The position numbers were made by a program, and so were the translations under genes. From contig CM057161.1 of NCBI GenBank assembly GCA_029962745.1, positions 11,838,436-11,902,435 of the forward strand: a DNA stretch of 64,000 nucleotides, in the 5' to 3' direction. The DNA is from Echinometra lucunter (taxonomy: Eukaryota; Echinodermata; Echinoidea; Camarodonta; Echinometridae). Shown piece by piece: positions 12,377 to 24,650 of this stretch (position 1 is the stretch's first letter; the number at the start of each line of letters is the position of its first letter). Below the pieces are notes generated by a model that ran no database searches, was not told the origin of the DNA, and saw only the letters and a list, made by a program, of their open reading frames with translations.

Positions 12377-13663
12377 ACAATAACAACAACAACAGCAACA
12401 ACAACAAAGGAATTAGTCTGGTCGCGGATCACACGCAAGCAACGCCAATATAATAACAAAATAGGGTTCGTCAATGTTATATGACTATATAGCCTATTGC
12501 AACATGCAGTTGCAGTAACTCCCATTTTTTTCAGTTTTAGATTTTTTCCTGTTATACCATGCTGGAGTCATTTGGATGGTGGATATCGAAAATTTCCCTA
12601 TAGTAGGCCTATATACCTCCGCCATAAATTCACCGTCCGGTCTATACACCTCTTGCATGGTCTGATAAGAAAATGCATCCAAATTAAGAGTATAATAATT
12701 TCAGCTATTGTCTGGAATATTTTCGTATTTTCCGTATCGACTCGTAGAGCACTTGATCATCCAAGCTAAATTATTCAGTTCATCATTAGTATATAGTTTC
12801 CTGTGAGAGAACGCATTTAAACATCGTTGCCTGATAAAACTGTATTATTGGTGAGTTTATATCATTTTCATCCTTCTGTTCATACCCAAAGAATAAAAAT
12901 TGTCGTATAATAAGAATATTATACATAGGGGCCTTTTGAATTATAATGTACAACGCACATTAGTTAAAGAAGGAATATCTAAAAGTGACTGATTTTAAAA
13001 CCCAATTACTCAATGAAAGATAAGGATCTGGTCCAGTTCGACCCAATATGATCGTAACTTCTCACCCTTTTCCCGATTTGGCCGATAAATAGAAATAGAC
13101 GTGTTTAAGTATTTTGGTATCGACTTTATACCGACTCATTTAAAACTTTCATAGCTCCCTTTTCAGGCAGCCCCCCCCCCCTTTCGTGTAATTACCATGA
13201 TGTGTTAGTTACCGACCATTATTCTAGCCCTTATTGCATTTTAAAGGTTTTCTATGAAACGAATAATATAATCTCGTCAAGCATTGATTATTGCGAGCGC
13301 GAAGTATGAATAGATTTTGTTTTTATATATAAATTGTCCTGAAACAGATATTGTGAGCGCAAAACTCGATCAGATTTCTCTTTTCATAAATTGTTCTGAA
13401 AACACAGCCTCATGAAAAGGATACTATATATATGTATATTATATATATGTATATATATATATATATATATATAATAAATTCAAATCACGCAATTGACATG
13501 AGGTTCATCTGTACTTTGTGCTACTCCGAGTTTCACGCTACCTACAGGAGGTGCGATCACCAGGCAACATTAGTTGCATGTCTACTCACTTGCATATCAT
13601 TCTATCCGAGACGCCGTCGAAATGTTGAAGTTGGGTATCTTCACAATCATATATGTATATGGG

Positions 13664-13701
<38 letters not shown>

Positions 13702-13730
13702 CGTGTGTGTGTGTGTGTGTGTATGTGGGC

Positions 13731-13761
<31 letters not shown>

Positions 13762-14045
13762 GGTGTGCGTGTGGGTGTGGGTTTGTATAGCTTTGCAAGC
13801 GAGGACAGTGAACAAAGAAAATTCCTGAGAACAATAGTCCTCGGTTGTCAAAGGATTTGAGGTTTATTCCGTCAGCCTTGCGAGGACAGAAGACAATAGT
13901 TGTCCTCGGGAGTAGAGTGATGTAGACTTGTGTGTGTGTGGGTGTGTGTACGTGCGTGCGTGTGTGTGTGCGGGTGTTTTTCCCTCTTTTTTCCTTTCTT
14001 TTTTCTTTTTTTCTCTTTTTTTTCTTCTGTTCCTTTCTTCTTCTT

Positions 14046-14079
<34 letters not shown>

Positions 14080-14812
14080 CATTGTTTTGCTCTGCCAATA
14101 GGGGGATGGGGGGGGGGGGCGCTGCCGCTTCGCCCCCCCCCCCCCCCCGGGTAGTTGTATTGAAACATCAGTTCTGTTGAAGAAAATCGAATCAAGATAA
14201 GAAAACGTACAATAACCTCAGTTACTATTATCTTTCTCTCTGGGTTTTGTTCTTTTAAATGCCATGTTATTTTATCAGTCTTTACTTCAAATAAAAGATA
14301 TTGTTGACATAATAACCCGGTCAAAAGACCCTTTACGAACCCAAGGCAGGTCAATATACGGAGACAAAAATTTACTGTGATAGACAATAACCAATATTTT
14401 CACAAACTGCAATGATTTAAAGCTAAAAATTATATTATGGTTATGCTTTCAGGGCAAAGGAGCTCGTCTTATGCAATAATTGAGAGTTTGAGTTAAAGTT
14501 GAAGTAAAATATCAGGCCTACACTGCAAGAATCTGGCTGCATGTTGGTATAATCATTAACAAATAAATTAGAGTATTATAAATGCAAAGCCCTGCATTGC
14601 TTAGAGGAAGATAGAATTACACGAACAAAAATGAAGTCGGATCGCTCACGTGGCCTGGCCAGGCAAGTTTAATTATTGATCCTCATGTACATCCATGTGC
14701 TATTTGGCCCTTGATACTAAGCAAATAGTATTTAGAACACAGTGTTAACTTCTTTTCGTATTATAGTTTCTTAGCACAGTTACGCAATGTTACGTGTTTG
14801 GAGATGATACGA
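11851..14812. other. intergenic, microsatellite-rich
   Basis: No gene seen. Contents: (ATT)n at about 12114-12141; CAG/CAA triplets at 12345-12405; (AT)n at 13430-13475; (AT)n-(GT)n at about 13660-13770; a pyrimidine tract at about 13980-14080; G- and C-runs at 14110-14150. The long antisense frames rich in His-Thr and Arg-Glu over 13586-14387 are products of these repeats. Confidence 0.6.
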
Positions 14813-14951
14813 GGGGAGCGTTTCATGGAGAGTCTTGTCGGTGATTTTTACTGACTAATTTGCTCTCAGCCAATCAGATGCGAGGATTTTCAGTAGCTTA
14901 TAACAGTTGTCAGTGAAAATCACTGACAAAACTCTTCATGAAACGCTCCCC
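14813..14951. mobile_element. MITE with GTTTCAT termini, copy 2
   Basis: About 139 bp. Left GGGGAGCGTTTCATGGAGAG and right CTCTTCATGAAACGCTCCCC form near-perfect terminal inverted repeats. The central core AGCCAATCAGATGCGAGGAT is shared with copies at 7039 and 58233. Confidence 0.85.
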
Positions 14952-15200
14952 AGGTGTCTGTCAATATAATCCATCGAACTTTGTCTGGCCCCATGCACGT
15001 CAAGGCATCGACGATGATAATGAACATTAGCTTTTAGTCCATGGGCCAGCATAGTGAACCCACCCCCCGCCCCTTAGGGACAATTTGAAGTGATGTTTCC
15101 TGAATAGTTTTGGCAACCAGCGATCAGAATCCACTTGGTTTTTTTCTTAGTGGTGAGTGTGGCCTCAAGAGCCGTTTCCATGGCAACACTCAATGAAAAT

Positions 15201-15233
15201 AATAGAAATTCATAAATTTTATGAATTTCTATT
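15201..15233. repeat. perfect 16-bp-arm palindrome
   Basis: AATAGAAATTCATAAA, one T, then its exact reverse complement. Confidence 0.95.
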
Positions 15234-15430
15234 ATTAAACAGCCTATAACATTTGTCAGAAACAGTCAAATTTAATGTATTTGGTATCAAATTAAAGCAC
15301 ATAAAATTCCCTACAGGATTATATTTCATTGTTTGGGTTTCTTAAAGATTTGAGGTCATCTAAGAGGGTCAATAGGTCATTTTGCTCCGTGCACCTCTGC
15401 ATGCATGTCGAAAAACTTGCTATTGTTAAC

Positions 15431-15633
15431 AAAACACGATAAAAACTACCCTTGAAAAAAAGCAACTCTAGATAGTGCATTTTGGAAAGCCTATTGTACT
15501 GCCCTACAAATCATGTTCGGATTACGTATACAAGCCATTGTAAAGTCCCCACATTTCTAAAGGTGATAGACAGGGCTACTGAAGTTTGAAGTTGCCTTAA
15601 GATAATTTTTCGAAAGTATTTTTTTATTGTGTT
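15431..15633. mobile_element. MITE with AACACGATAAAAA termini, copy 2
   Basis: Same family as 11665-11850: left AACACGATAAAAACTA, right TTTTTTATTGTGTT, with the same central block through GTGATAGACAGGGCTA. The insert GAAGTTTGAAGTTGCC before the right arm is absent from copy 1. Confidence 0.8.
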
Positions 15634-16340
15634 ACACAATGAAAATAAAAATAAAGGAGACAAGAAAAAATAGTGAGAAAATGGTAGGGAAAAGCTGGAG
15701 AAAACCGTGAAGGGGAACTAAGGACTAGCTCCCCTGGACCCCCGTCATGGCCATGTGAAGTTATAAACTCGTGTTTAATTTCACGAGTAAGAACAGTGCT
15801 TCCACAACTTGAAATTGAAATTCCTTTTCTGAGCTCCAAAAATTCCTTAGATTTGGACAAAATTCCTTGAATTGATGTTTTGAGCCAAATTGTCTATATA
15901 CGTCAGTGGTACAAGCTTGCGTTGTTTCACTGAGCATGTAGAATACTGCAGATCAAGAGCGCTTAGCTGCTCTATGATATGAGCCACCGGCGTAAATCCA
16001 CTTTGGGGAGAGGGATAATCGACTTCTTTGCCGATTTTTATTTCTGTCGAACTCACACTTAAGTATAAACACACACCCTCATTCACCCGCACAGACCCCC
16101 TTACACATGTTTTGATTTTTATTTTGCGAGCGAGCGAAGCGAGCGAGCCAAAAATAACCACTTTTCCGGTTTGTAATCACATTTTCAAATAGAAATTGTG
16201 AAACATGAAGAGCGAGCGACCCAAGAAATTACCACTTTTCTGGTTTTTAATCGCATTTTCAAATAGAAATTCTAAAATAAGACGGTTGTTTATGACAGAT
16301 TATTAAAAGTTTTACTAACCGATTAATTCGAATATCATTT
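15634..16340. other. intergenic, TTCCTTGAA-rich repeat fragment
   Basis: No gene. Sequence near 15780-15880 (CAGTGCTTCCAC followed by AAATTCCTT words) recurs in inverse orientation at about 20290-20400. This suggests a dispersed repeat lying on both sides of the foldback element. GCGAGCGAGC words occur at 16124-16147 and near 16208. Confidence 0.4.
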
Positions 16341-16545
16341 CTTCCTTTAAAAGTGGGGAGGGGGGGGATAATCCCCCATCCCCCCCGGGATTTACGCCAA
16401 TGCTATGAGCACAGAGAAGAACCAGAACTAAGTAGTAGTTCTGGTTCTTCTCTGTGCTCATAGCATTGGCGTAAATCCCGGGGAGGGGGGGGGGGGGTGG
16501 GTGGGGATATATCCCCCCCCTCCCCCCCCCCCCCCCCCACTTTTA
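16341..16545. repeat. large hairpin with a perfect 44-bp-arm core
   Basis: Core arms 16387-16430 and 16436-16479 are exact reverse complements around a 5-nt loop (AGTAG). The similarity continues outward through G/C homopolymers to AAAAGTGG on the left and CCACTTTT on the right. The near-identity implies a very recent event or an assembly foldback. Confidence 0.9.
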
Positions 16546-16607
16546 AACCTAAACGTTCACTTTACACAGCTCACCAACATTGCGCGAGCGTGCCCGGCGG
16601 CCAGTAT

Positions 16608-17042
16608 GCATAAAAAGTCCCCAGTTTTCCGTTTTCTAAAATGCAAATTCCGTGTTCTTCGGTGTTCTAAACTTCAAATTCCTTGTTCTTTGGTGACATG
16701 TACAAAACATAATATGATAAAGCAATTGTAAATAATGAAAATCTTATAGAAAAACGTAAATTTCCATTATATACACGCGCTGCAGTATGCAGATAAAGCT
16801 TGGCGAACACATGCTAAACACTGCGAACAAGTTTTGACCGGCAGATTTTCCCCCACTGATGCACGGTTTTGTTTTATTTGATTTTGCTTTGATATTCATG
16901 ATTTTCACTGTATTTTTAATAATTCAAATTTTTTGGCCTGAACAATCGCGTTTTCCATGAAATTCCGTGAATTCCGTGTTCTTCACGAATTCCGTGATTT
17001 TTTCCGTTTTCCGTATCGCGGAAAACTGGTGACTTTAAGAAA
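16608..17042. mobile_element. inverted-repeat element with ATTCCGTG words
   Basis: Left AAAAGTCCCCAGTTTTCCGT and right CGGAAAACTGGTGACTTTAA are inverted. The inside is rich in AAATTCCGTG-type words. No coding capacity. It abuts the foldback element that starts at 17065. Confidence 0.55.
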
Positions 17043-17064
17043 AGTAGCCCAGTACAAAAGAATG

Positions 17065-20001
17065 GTTCTAGGACAATTCCCCCGGAGGACAACTCCCCCG
17101 GGGACAACTCCCACCTGACAACTCCCCCAGAGGACAGCTCCCCCGGAGGACAGCTCCCCCGGAGGACAACTCCCCCGGAGGACAACTCCCCCGAAGGACA
17201 TCTCCCCCGGAGGACGAGTCCCCCGGAGGACAACCCCCCTGGAGGACAACTCCACCGGAGAACATCTCCCCCGGATGACAACTCTCCCGAGGGCAACTCC
17301 CCCTGAGGACAACTCCCCCGGAGGACAAATCCCCAGCAGGACAACTTCCCCGGGAACGACTCCCATCTGACAACTCCCCCGGAGGACATCTCTCCCCCCC
17401 CCCCCTTTGAGGACAAGATTAATGACCGGAGGAAAATTGATTTTTATGACCACGCCTGGCACGTGAGGAGCCGTAAAAACTTTCTTTCTTTCTTTCTTTT
17501 ATAAATCAAACTTAAGTAATTGATCAAGTATTTTTTTACAATTTTCCCAGAGGAGAGCAGCTCCTCGAGGATAACAAACGGGGGTAGGAGATGGGTAGAG
17601 GTTTGTTATTAGTTTAATAAGGTATACGGTAATTTGTCGCTCTGATTGCTAACTTTTTTGAAAAATTTCCACCCTTTTGCTCCCATTTTATCGCCAAAGT
17701 ACACATTCAAGAAAATAAAAACTCTAGTAATGGGTACGCTTTTCAGCCCAAGGGTGTTGGGTTTAGCAGCTTCAGCGGCACACTCCCATCGGAACCAAAA
17801 TTTGATCATCAGAAAGGATTAAAAATGAAGAAAGGAAGGTGAGGAACCTAAGTAGGACGCTACAAAAGTAGAGAATGGTGTATCTAGTCGTAGTCTTCAG
17901 GAAAAGGGGGAGATAGGCCATAATCACTTTGCTCGATCAGCAGCCGTGATTGGGTCCCGTTCTTTTTTTTTTTTTCCTAAATGCACAATTTTAGGCAAGA
18001 TATAAAAAGTTTTACTTTTTAGTGGAGGGGTCAACTATCCCCCCCCCGAGATCCGATATCCGCCCCTTTGTTAAACTCACTGACTATAAATGAAAATAAA
18101 ACCTTAACGGAATTCTGTTTTTATCCCGTAAATGTATTTCATGTATTTATTTAAGTTCTGTTACTGAAAAATGTTTAAAAAGTGTTTTCAAAAGAATTTG
18201 TCAGTGTATTACATGTATACATAAATGCAAAGCTGTGCAAGAGCAAACACTTGAAAATGTTACTGAATGACGAAGCCGGTTTTTAAAATCTTTTCGAGTC
18301 AAGCTACATAGAAAATTAAGAAAGTTTAAATTGCTACCTGGCAGAATTGGAGCGAACAATCTAAATCGTGATAGGAGTTAGTTATCTCCCGCCTGTAGCT
18401 TTATCATGTTTATAGAAATGAAAAGCAAACATTGCTTTATTTCTTGTGAAATCTCTCTCGGGTTTAGGCAAAATAGTGCCTGGCTCAAATACTCACAGTG
18501 CACCCGTCACTAGTGAATAATCAAAAGAAAAACACGATTTTTTTTTTTTTTTTTGGTATACATTTTTTGAAGGACGTGTCAGAGCAGAAAACTGTCTGTA
18601 GAAAAGTTGAAACTATTTAGAAAATATAAAGGATAATAAAGGTTGAATTAAGGCCTCGACACACACCCACACACACACAAATCGTCCTGGTGTGAAATGC
18701 CTGTTTTTGGATAAGTATAAAACAGTTCTTCTCTATGATGTTACATTCAATGATGATGATAGCGTAACATAAATATTTGTATCTCTGACATAATGTTTGA
18801 AATGATTTCACTTGTTTTATTAATGTTTTTTTTTTTCAAGAAAATAAATACTTAAAAAAACAAAATCTCGTAGGGATTTTTAAAATCAAACTTTTGACTT
18901 TTCCTTTTTGTTTATCTTTTACTCTTGAATGAGGTACTTTATAATTAATGTTTTCACGTGGTTTCAGCGCAAACAATTCTATGATACTCGTACATGCTCG
19001 CTGGACGCTAAATACGTAGAAGCACAAGTCAAAAATGAAATGAAGAATATATGCATTCAGTACAAAATTCCGTTAAGGTTTTATTTTCATTTATGGTCAG
19101 TGAGTTTAACTAAGGGGCGGATACCGGATCTCGGGAGGGGGTGGTTGACCCCTCCCCTAAAAAGTAAGATTTTTTAAATATGATATCTTGCCTGAAAATT
19201 GTGCATTTACATTTAAAAAAAGAAAAGAAAGAACGGCACCCAATCACGGATGCTGATCGAGCGAAGTGATTTAAGCTTGATTGTGGCCCATCTCCCCCTT
19301 TTCCTGAAGACTATGACTAGATACTTGATTCTCTACTTTTGTAGCTTCCTACTTAGGTTCCTCACTTTCCTTTCTTCATTTTATTCCTTTCTTTTCTCTC
19401 TTCTGATGATCAGGTTTGGTTCCGATGGGAGTGTGCCGCTGAAGCTGCCAAACCCAACACCCTTGGGCGGAAAAGCGTACCCATTACTAGAATTTTTTTC
19501 TTAAATGTGTACTTTGGCGCAAAATTGGGAGCAAAAGGGTGGAAATTTCTCCAAAAAGTTAGCAATTAGAGCGACAAATCACCGTAAACCTTATTAAACG
19601 AGTAACAACCCTCTACCCCTCGCCCATCCCCGTTTGTCATACCCGAGAAGCTGTTCTCCTCCGGGAGAGTTTTAATGTAAAAAATACTGAATTAATTAGT
19701 TAAGTTTGATTGAAAAAGAGAAAGATTTCTTTTACAGTTCCTCACGAGCAAGGCGTTGTCATAAAAATAAATTTTCATCCGTAATTTTGTCCTTAAGGGG
19801 GGGGGGGGGGGAGAGATGTCCTCCGGGAGAGTTGTCCTCCGGGGGAGTTGTTCTCCGGGTGAGTTGTCCTCGGGGGGAGTTGTCCTCCGGGGGAGTTGTC
19901 CTCCGGGGGAGATGTCCTCCGGGGGACTTATACTCCGGGGGAGTTGTCAGGTGGGAGTCATCCCCGGGGGAGTTGTCCTCCGGGGGAGTTGTCCTGATAC
20001 G
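17065..20001. mobile_element. foldback transposon with terminal 18-bp repeat arrays (TU/FB-like)
   Basis: About 2.94 kb. The outer arms (17065-17403 and about 19797-20001) are arrays of the unit GGAGGACAACTCCCCCGG in inverse orientation. Inner arms are unique sequence: 17404-18125 pairs with about 19055-19796, for example GGTACGCTTTTCAGCCCAAG on the left against CTTGGGCGGAAAAGCGTACC on the right. A spacer of roughly 930 bp (18126-19054) shows no transposase. Sea-urchin TU and Drosophila FB elements are known to have this build of tandem-repeat outer and unique inner inverted-repeat domains. The flanking 9-mers CAAAAGAAT and CGAAAGGTT match at 6 of 9 positions, a possible decayed target duplication. 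Antisense frames over the arrays read Gly/Ser-rich repeats only. Confidence 0.8.
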
Positions 20002-21475
20002 CGAAAGGTTGTATGGCGTAACCACAGAGATACGATGCATGTACCCCTAAATAAACTTGGAATAGTATTAATCCTGAGGCATGTGTATCGCAGTGTATGA
20101 TGTGTACGCGTACGCTGGTTTTGCTAGTCTGACATCCAGTCTTTTATTGCGTGAGAAATTGCACATTTTTCAGATTTATTATCATTGTTTTATTTTTTAA
20201 ATATTTTCCTTGAAATTTAATCAACTTCCTTGAATTATACTTCTTAAATATTCCAAGATATTCCTTGATTTTTTTTCAGTTTTCCTTGTAATTCCTTGAA
20301 TTTTTAAAAATCCTTCCTTCTGACGTCAAAAATTCCTTAGAATTCGCTAAAACAAGGAAAATTCCTCGAAAGTGGAAGCACTGAGTAAGAATCCCCCACC
20401 CCCGCTGATCTCATACCAGTGCCCCTTCAGTGGTTGAAATTCCGCTACATCATAATTAAAACCAATTTCCACATCCCTCCTCAAAGACAAAGATGCCTAT
20501 ACTTAAAAAAAAAATCTTTTCAAAAAATGATTTGAGCCTGTAAACTTTTGGTGCATATTCCTTCATTCTATAAGTGGCAAGAATGATTTTCATCCCCTCT
20601 TCTTCTGTCGTGGTCAAAATCTGGCCAGTGAAAGACAGAGAGAAAATTGATCTGGAAAGTAATAACATTTTACATCCATATTCGACGAATTCCGAGCAAG
20701 TACTTCCCGCTTATAACTTTGATTTGTAAACCTTTTTTGAGGTTTAAAAGGCATTCTAAGTTTTAGTCAGTCTGTTAAAGATATTTACCGTAATCATTAA
20801 TAAGGTCGTCAGCTGAGAAATATAAATATATATATTTTAAAGTAATTATGTTTTAAGTAAGAAAAGAAATAAACAAGGGTAACAAGATATTCTGCCCTAT
20901 ATGTGTTTTTGGGACGGCAAGTTGTGCATTCACTCCACATTACGATCGTATAAAATAAATATCCTCATTGTTTTGAATGTTTATTTCAAAGATAGGCTAT
21001 AGTCGTGTAAGAACATTAGGCCTGCAATTATTTATTGTGCCAGTGGCGTAATGAGCCAAATATATAGTATAGGCCTATATATGTTTTTTTTTTTTGGGGG
21101 GGGGGCTACGCTACCTACAAACAAAAAATTAGGAGGGGTACAGTTGTTAAAAAGCAAGCCAGCAAAAAAAGAAGAAAAAAAAAGAAGAAGAAGAAGAAAA
21201 AAAAGGTCCAGGAAAATGAAGAATAACAGAATCGAAGGGTCCAATCAGCTAGACATGCTAGATATTGTAGAAAATTCAATGCAGTGATAATGTTCAAGAG
21301 ATAAAAACTGTAATTACAACCTCCCAACCCATTATCTTTCCCTTTTTTCGGGGGAGGGGGTAGCAGCCCCCCCCCCCTCCCACACACACACACATACACA
21401 TAAGGACGTCAATGCATTGTTCCAAGCATGCCCTGGAAATACCTCACTCTTCCTCGAATCCGGATCCCGCAATCT
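20002..21475. other. intergenic, no gene seen
   Basis: Contains TTCCTTGAA-rich repeat sequence (20200-20390), poly(T)+G-run at about 21084-21106, AAG-rich tract 21160-21206, and G/C-runs at 21350-21380. Confidence 0.5.
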
Positions 21476-21776
21476 CAAGTTTCAAGTTTCAAATTTATTA
21501 ACGATCCTTCAAATAAAACCCCGAAGGGGTGTACAAGGATACAACAAATGAAATAACATAACCTCTGAGGCAGCCCACTCATACCTTCCACACTGGAGCA
21601 TGGGGTCGATGTGGAATCAAGCAATGAGTAGTCATAGTGGAGAGGTCATGTGTGGGTGGGCTCAGGGGTCATTCACAGCAGCATGACAAGTGAAGTATAA
21701 ACGATAATAAACATGGCAAGATACATAAAGAGTGATAACTATAAAACTGAGTGCTATTCCATCAAACTAGACAGCT
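21476..21776 (-). mobile_element. probable retroelement 3'-end fragment
   Basis: Starts with the direct repeat CAAGTTTCAAGTTTCAAATT, then TTATTAACG. Similar TTCAGTTCAGTT/TTCAAGTTCATTTATT tips occur at 54895 and 56888, a pattern of LINE 3' ends read on the minus strand. No coding sequence. Confidence 0.4.
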
Positions 21777-21788
21777 TTTTTTTTTTTT

Positions 21789-21820
<32 letters not shown>

Positions 21821-21826
21821 TTTTTT
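21777..21826 (-). other. poly(A) tail of the minus-strand LINE
   Basis: Fifty bases of T on the + strand with a single C, directly 3' of the LINE on its own strand. It indicates target-primed reverse transcription of a polyadenylated RNA. Confidence 0.85.
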
Positions 21827-21914
21827 ACATAATGATCTACTTAACAAATAAAGTTGGAAACTTCATTCAAAACCATATGTGTAATATCACGGTTATACAC
21901 ATGTACTTATTAAG

Positions 21915-24650
21915 TTATTTAAATGCATTTATCACCAATTTGGTGAAGACAGCCAGGTTTTTAATGATTGGTATTTCCGTAGAATTAAAGAGAGAATACA
22001 TTTTGTGAATATTGTAATAATTTATAAAATGAGTACCAAGAAGTGAGTTTCTTTCTTGTTCAAACTTACTACAAATAAAAATGTAGTGGAACTCGTCTCC
22101 TATTCCGGAGTTGCACAAAGTACATACTCTATTTATCCTTTCAGTATTGTCATATCTACCAGTCACAATTGGTATTCTGGAATTGCCAGTTCTAAATTTG
22201 CATAAATAATAGAAAAGAGAGGGGGGAAGAGTTATCAAGTAGTTCTCTAGTTTATGGGTAGTTTTGAAGATACGATAGTTCGAGCATGAACTGGAGCTAT
22301 TAATATCTGAAGACCATCCTTGACAAAATTGATCTTTTAGTCTTTGAAGTAAGCGTTTCTTAAAACTAGATATAAAGTCAATTCTTTGGTTCAGCCAAGC
22401 AAAGGAATATCCATTACAATCAAGAACATGCTTCACAAACAAAAGCCAGTTAGAATGAAATTTGTTATCAGCACTAAGAGAATACAAAAGCTTATAAATA
22501 ATACTAGATGTCCTACATAAATCGCTAGTAACTAGTCTATACCAACAAGAAACTACTCTACTTTTAATATAAATGTCTAATGGGAACCTACCAAGCTCTC
22601 CATATACCACACAGTTAGGGGTAGATTTTTTAACTCGTAGAATAGATTTACAATATCTTAAGTGGAGTTTTTCAATCAGAGAATTATTTTCATGACCCAA
22701 AATTTCACAGCCATACAAAAGAATTGGTACAACAAGAGAATCAAATAAATTTAACTGAATATCAATAGAGAGGTTTAAGTTTCTAGATTTACTTATGAGA
22801 GCATACATAGCCCTAGTTGCCTGGTCATAGAGATATTTTTTTGCTTTACTAAAATTTCCATTATAATTAAATATAATACCCAAATACTTGTATTCAAAAA
22901 CAACCTCAATTTTTTCATTTCGGAAAGTGAATTCTGGTATTTTCCTAATTCTACCCTTTGAAAAGACCATGACTTTTGTTTTCTTAACATTTACTGTGAG
23001 ATCCCAGTCAGTACAATAGGTTTCAAATGCATTTAGAGCAGTCTGGAGATCATCTTTACTTTCAGCCATAATAATAGTAGCATATAACAACGTATTTAAT
23101 TTTAAATAAATTACAATATCATCAAAATCAACTTCATTTTCAATTAAGTCTGAAAGAGCAGTGAGGCCATTATATTTACTGAACAGTTCTGTTTCCATAT
23201 CATTCAAATAAAGAGCAAAGAGGAGTGGAGAGAGGTTATCTCCCTGTCTTACTCCAACCTGACTCGGGAAAATATCAGAAATAAAACCACTTGGATGTTT
23301 GACACACGATTTTGCTTTTTTATACAGGTTTGAAATAGTGATCAAGATTTTACCATTGATGCCATTGCTGATTAGTTTGTGCCAAAGTTTGTTTCTACTT
23401 ATCGAATCAAAAGCCTTCTTAAAATCAACAAAGGCACAAAACAGTTTTTTATTCATGTATCTTGTATACACATCAATAATACATTTTAATGAAAATAAAT
23501 GATCAATGGTTGAATACTTGTGTCTGAATCCAGCTTGATTTTCCTTTAAAATGCCATAATCATCAATAAATGTGGTTAACCTGTCATTTAAGAGGGAAGT
23601 AAACAATTTACCAATACAGCTAAGGATTGAAATACCCCTGTAGTTACCAGGGTCATCTGCAGGTCCATTGTTTTTATAAACTGGGGTTATGACCCCGATG
23701 CCCCATATGTCAGGTACTACACCAGTATTTAACACAATATTAAATAATTTAGTGAGTATTGGGGAAATAACATCAGAAGTATCTATAATAAATTCATTCA
23801 CTATACCATCAATACCACAAGCTTTATTCCTTTTTAACTTTTTAATTGCGTTCTTTACTTCATTGAGAGTAAAATCATTATTGATAGGATTTTCAAGACC
23901 ACAAAACTCTGGAGGGTTAGTGTTACCTGAAGATTGATTAAGTTCCTTAAAAGAATTAACAAGGTCTATAAAGCTGGCTTCTAATGATGGTTTAAGGTTA
24001 TATGCCTTGTCTTTAAGAATATTCCAGTATTCATTGGGCTTACTACATTTTAGATTACGCAGTTTATTATTGAGCTCATTATAATAAGAATTACGGCAAG
24101 TCTTAAGTTGTTTTTTATATTTTTTACATAAGCGATTCATTTTGAGTTTATTATATTCAGACTTTGATCTGATGAAGGTATTTCTGGCATTGCGATATTT
24201 TTTCCTCAATTTATTGCAAGAATGATTAAACCAGGGTTGCTTAAAATGCTCAATTCTGGCATTATGTGAATAGCAGTTGGAAATTTTAGCTGAATTCAGT
24301 AGGAGATTATTGATAGAATTAGTAACTTCATTAATAGCATTATCATCCACTACTGATAAATTTTCAAGAAAGGAATTAAGATGTTGTTCTATGAGAAGGG
24401 TAGCTTCAGCATTGAGATTTTCAATTATTTTAATTCTATGTTCGGGTTTCAATTTAGGTCGGGTAATTTTATTTGACGTGATGCCAATATCAGAAACACC
24501 TTCACCATCAGCATTATCAGAATTAATAACATCATGCTCCTTACATTTAAGTTTAAACACTGCATGAACCAGGTTGTGTGCATCAGAAAATAGCGGTTCA
24601 AAATCCAGTATTTCAAAGGTGGCGAGTCTGCATATTATTTCAGGGGACAA
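21915..24650 (-). pseudogene. non-LTR retrotransposon reverse transcriptase, catalytically dead
   Basis: A 911-codon open frame. Order: end of the endonuclease domain (SDAHNLVHAV, about residue 22), a linker, then reverse-transcriptase motifs. These are NYRGISILS, FVDFKKAFDSISR (about 405), GVRQGDNLSPLLF (about 465) and the thumb with YLGIIFNYNG. At the C-terminus is a CX2CX8HX4C knuckle (CTLCNSGIGDEFHYIFIC, about 838). The catalytic YADD box reads LLYATIIMAE near residue 520: both aspartates are missing without loss of frame (junction at 23078/23079). The sister frame with the endonuclease (24635-25025) is shifted relative to this one. It is a LINE; the clade is not firmly assigned. Confidence 0.92.

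Noticed and set aside
13432..14387. Long ORFs on both strands rich in Tyr/Ile, Cys/Val, His/Thr or Arg/Glu
   Set aside because: Translate AT, GT and CT microsatellites; no protein-like composition.
17065..17403. Possible CRISPR array
   Set aside because: Units are contiguous 18-mers without unique spacers, in animal DNA with spliced genes.
16916..17462. Three overlapping antisense ORFs of 101-166 codons, Gly/Ser/Pro-rich
   Set aside because: They read the 18-bp array of the foldback element in three frames; the same happens at 19706-20100 and 63337-63718.
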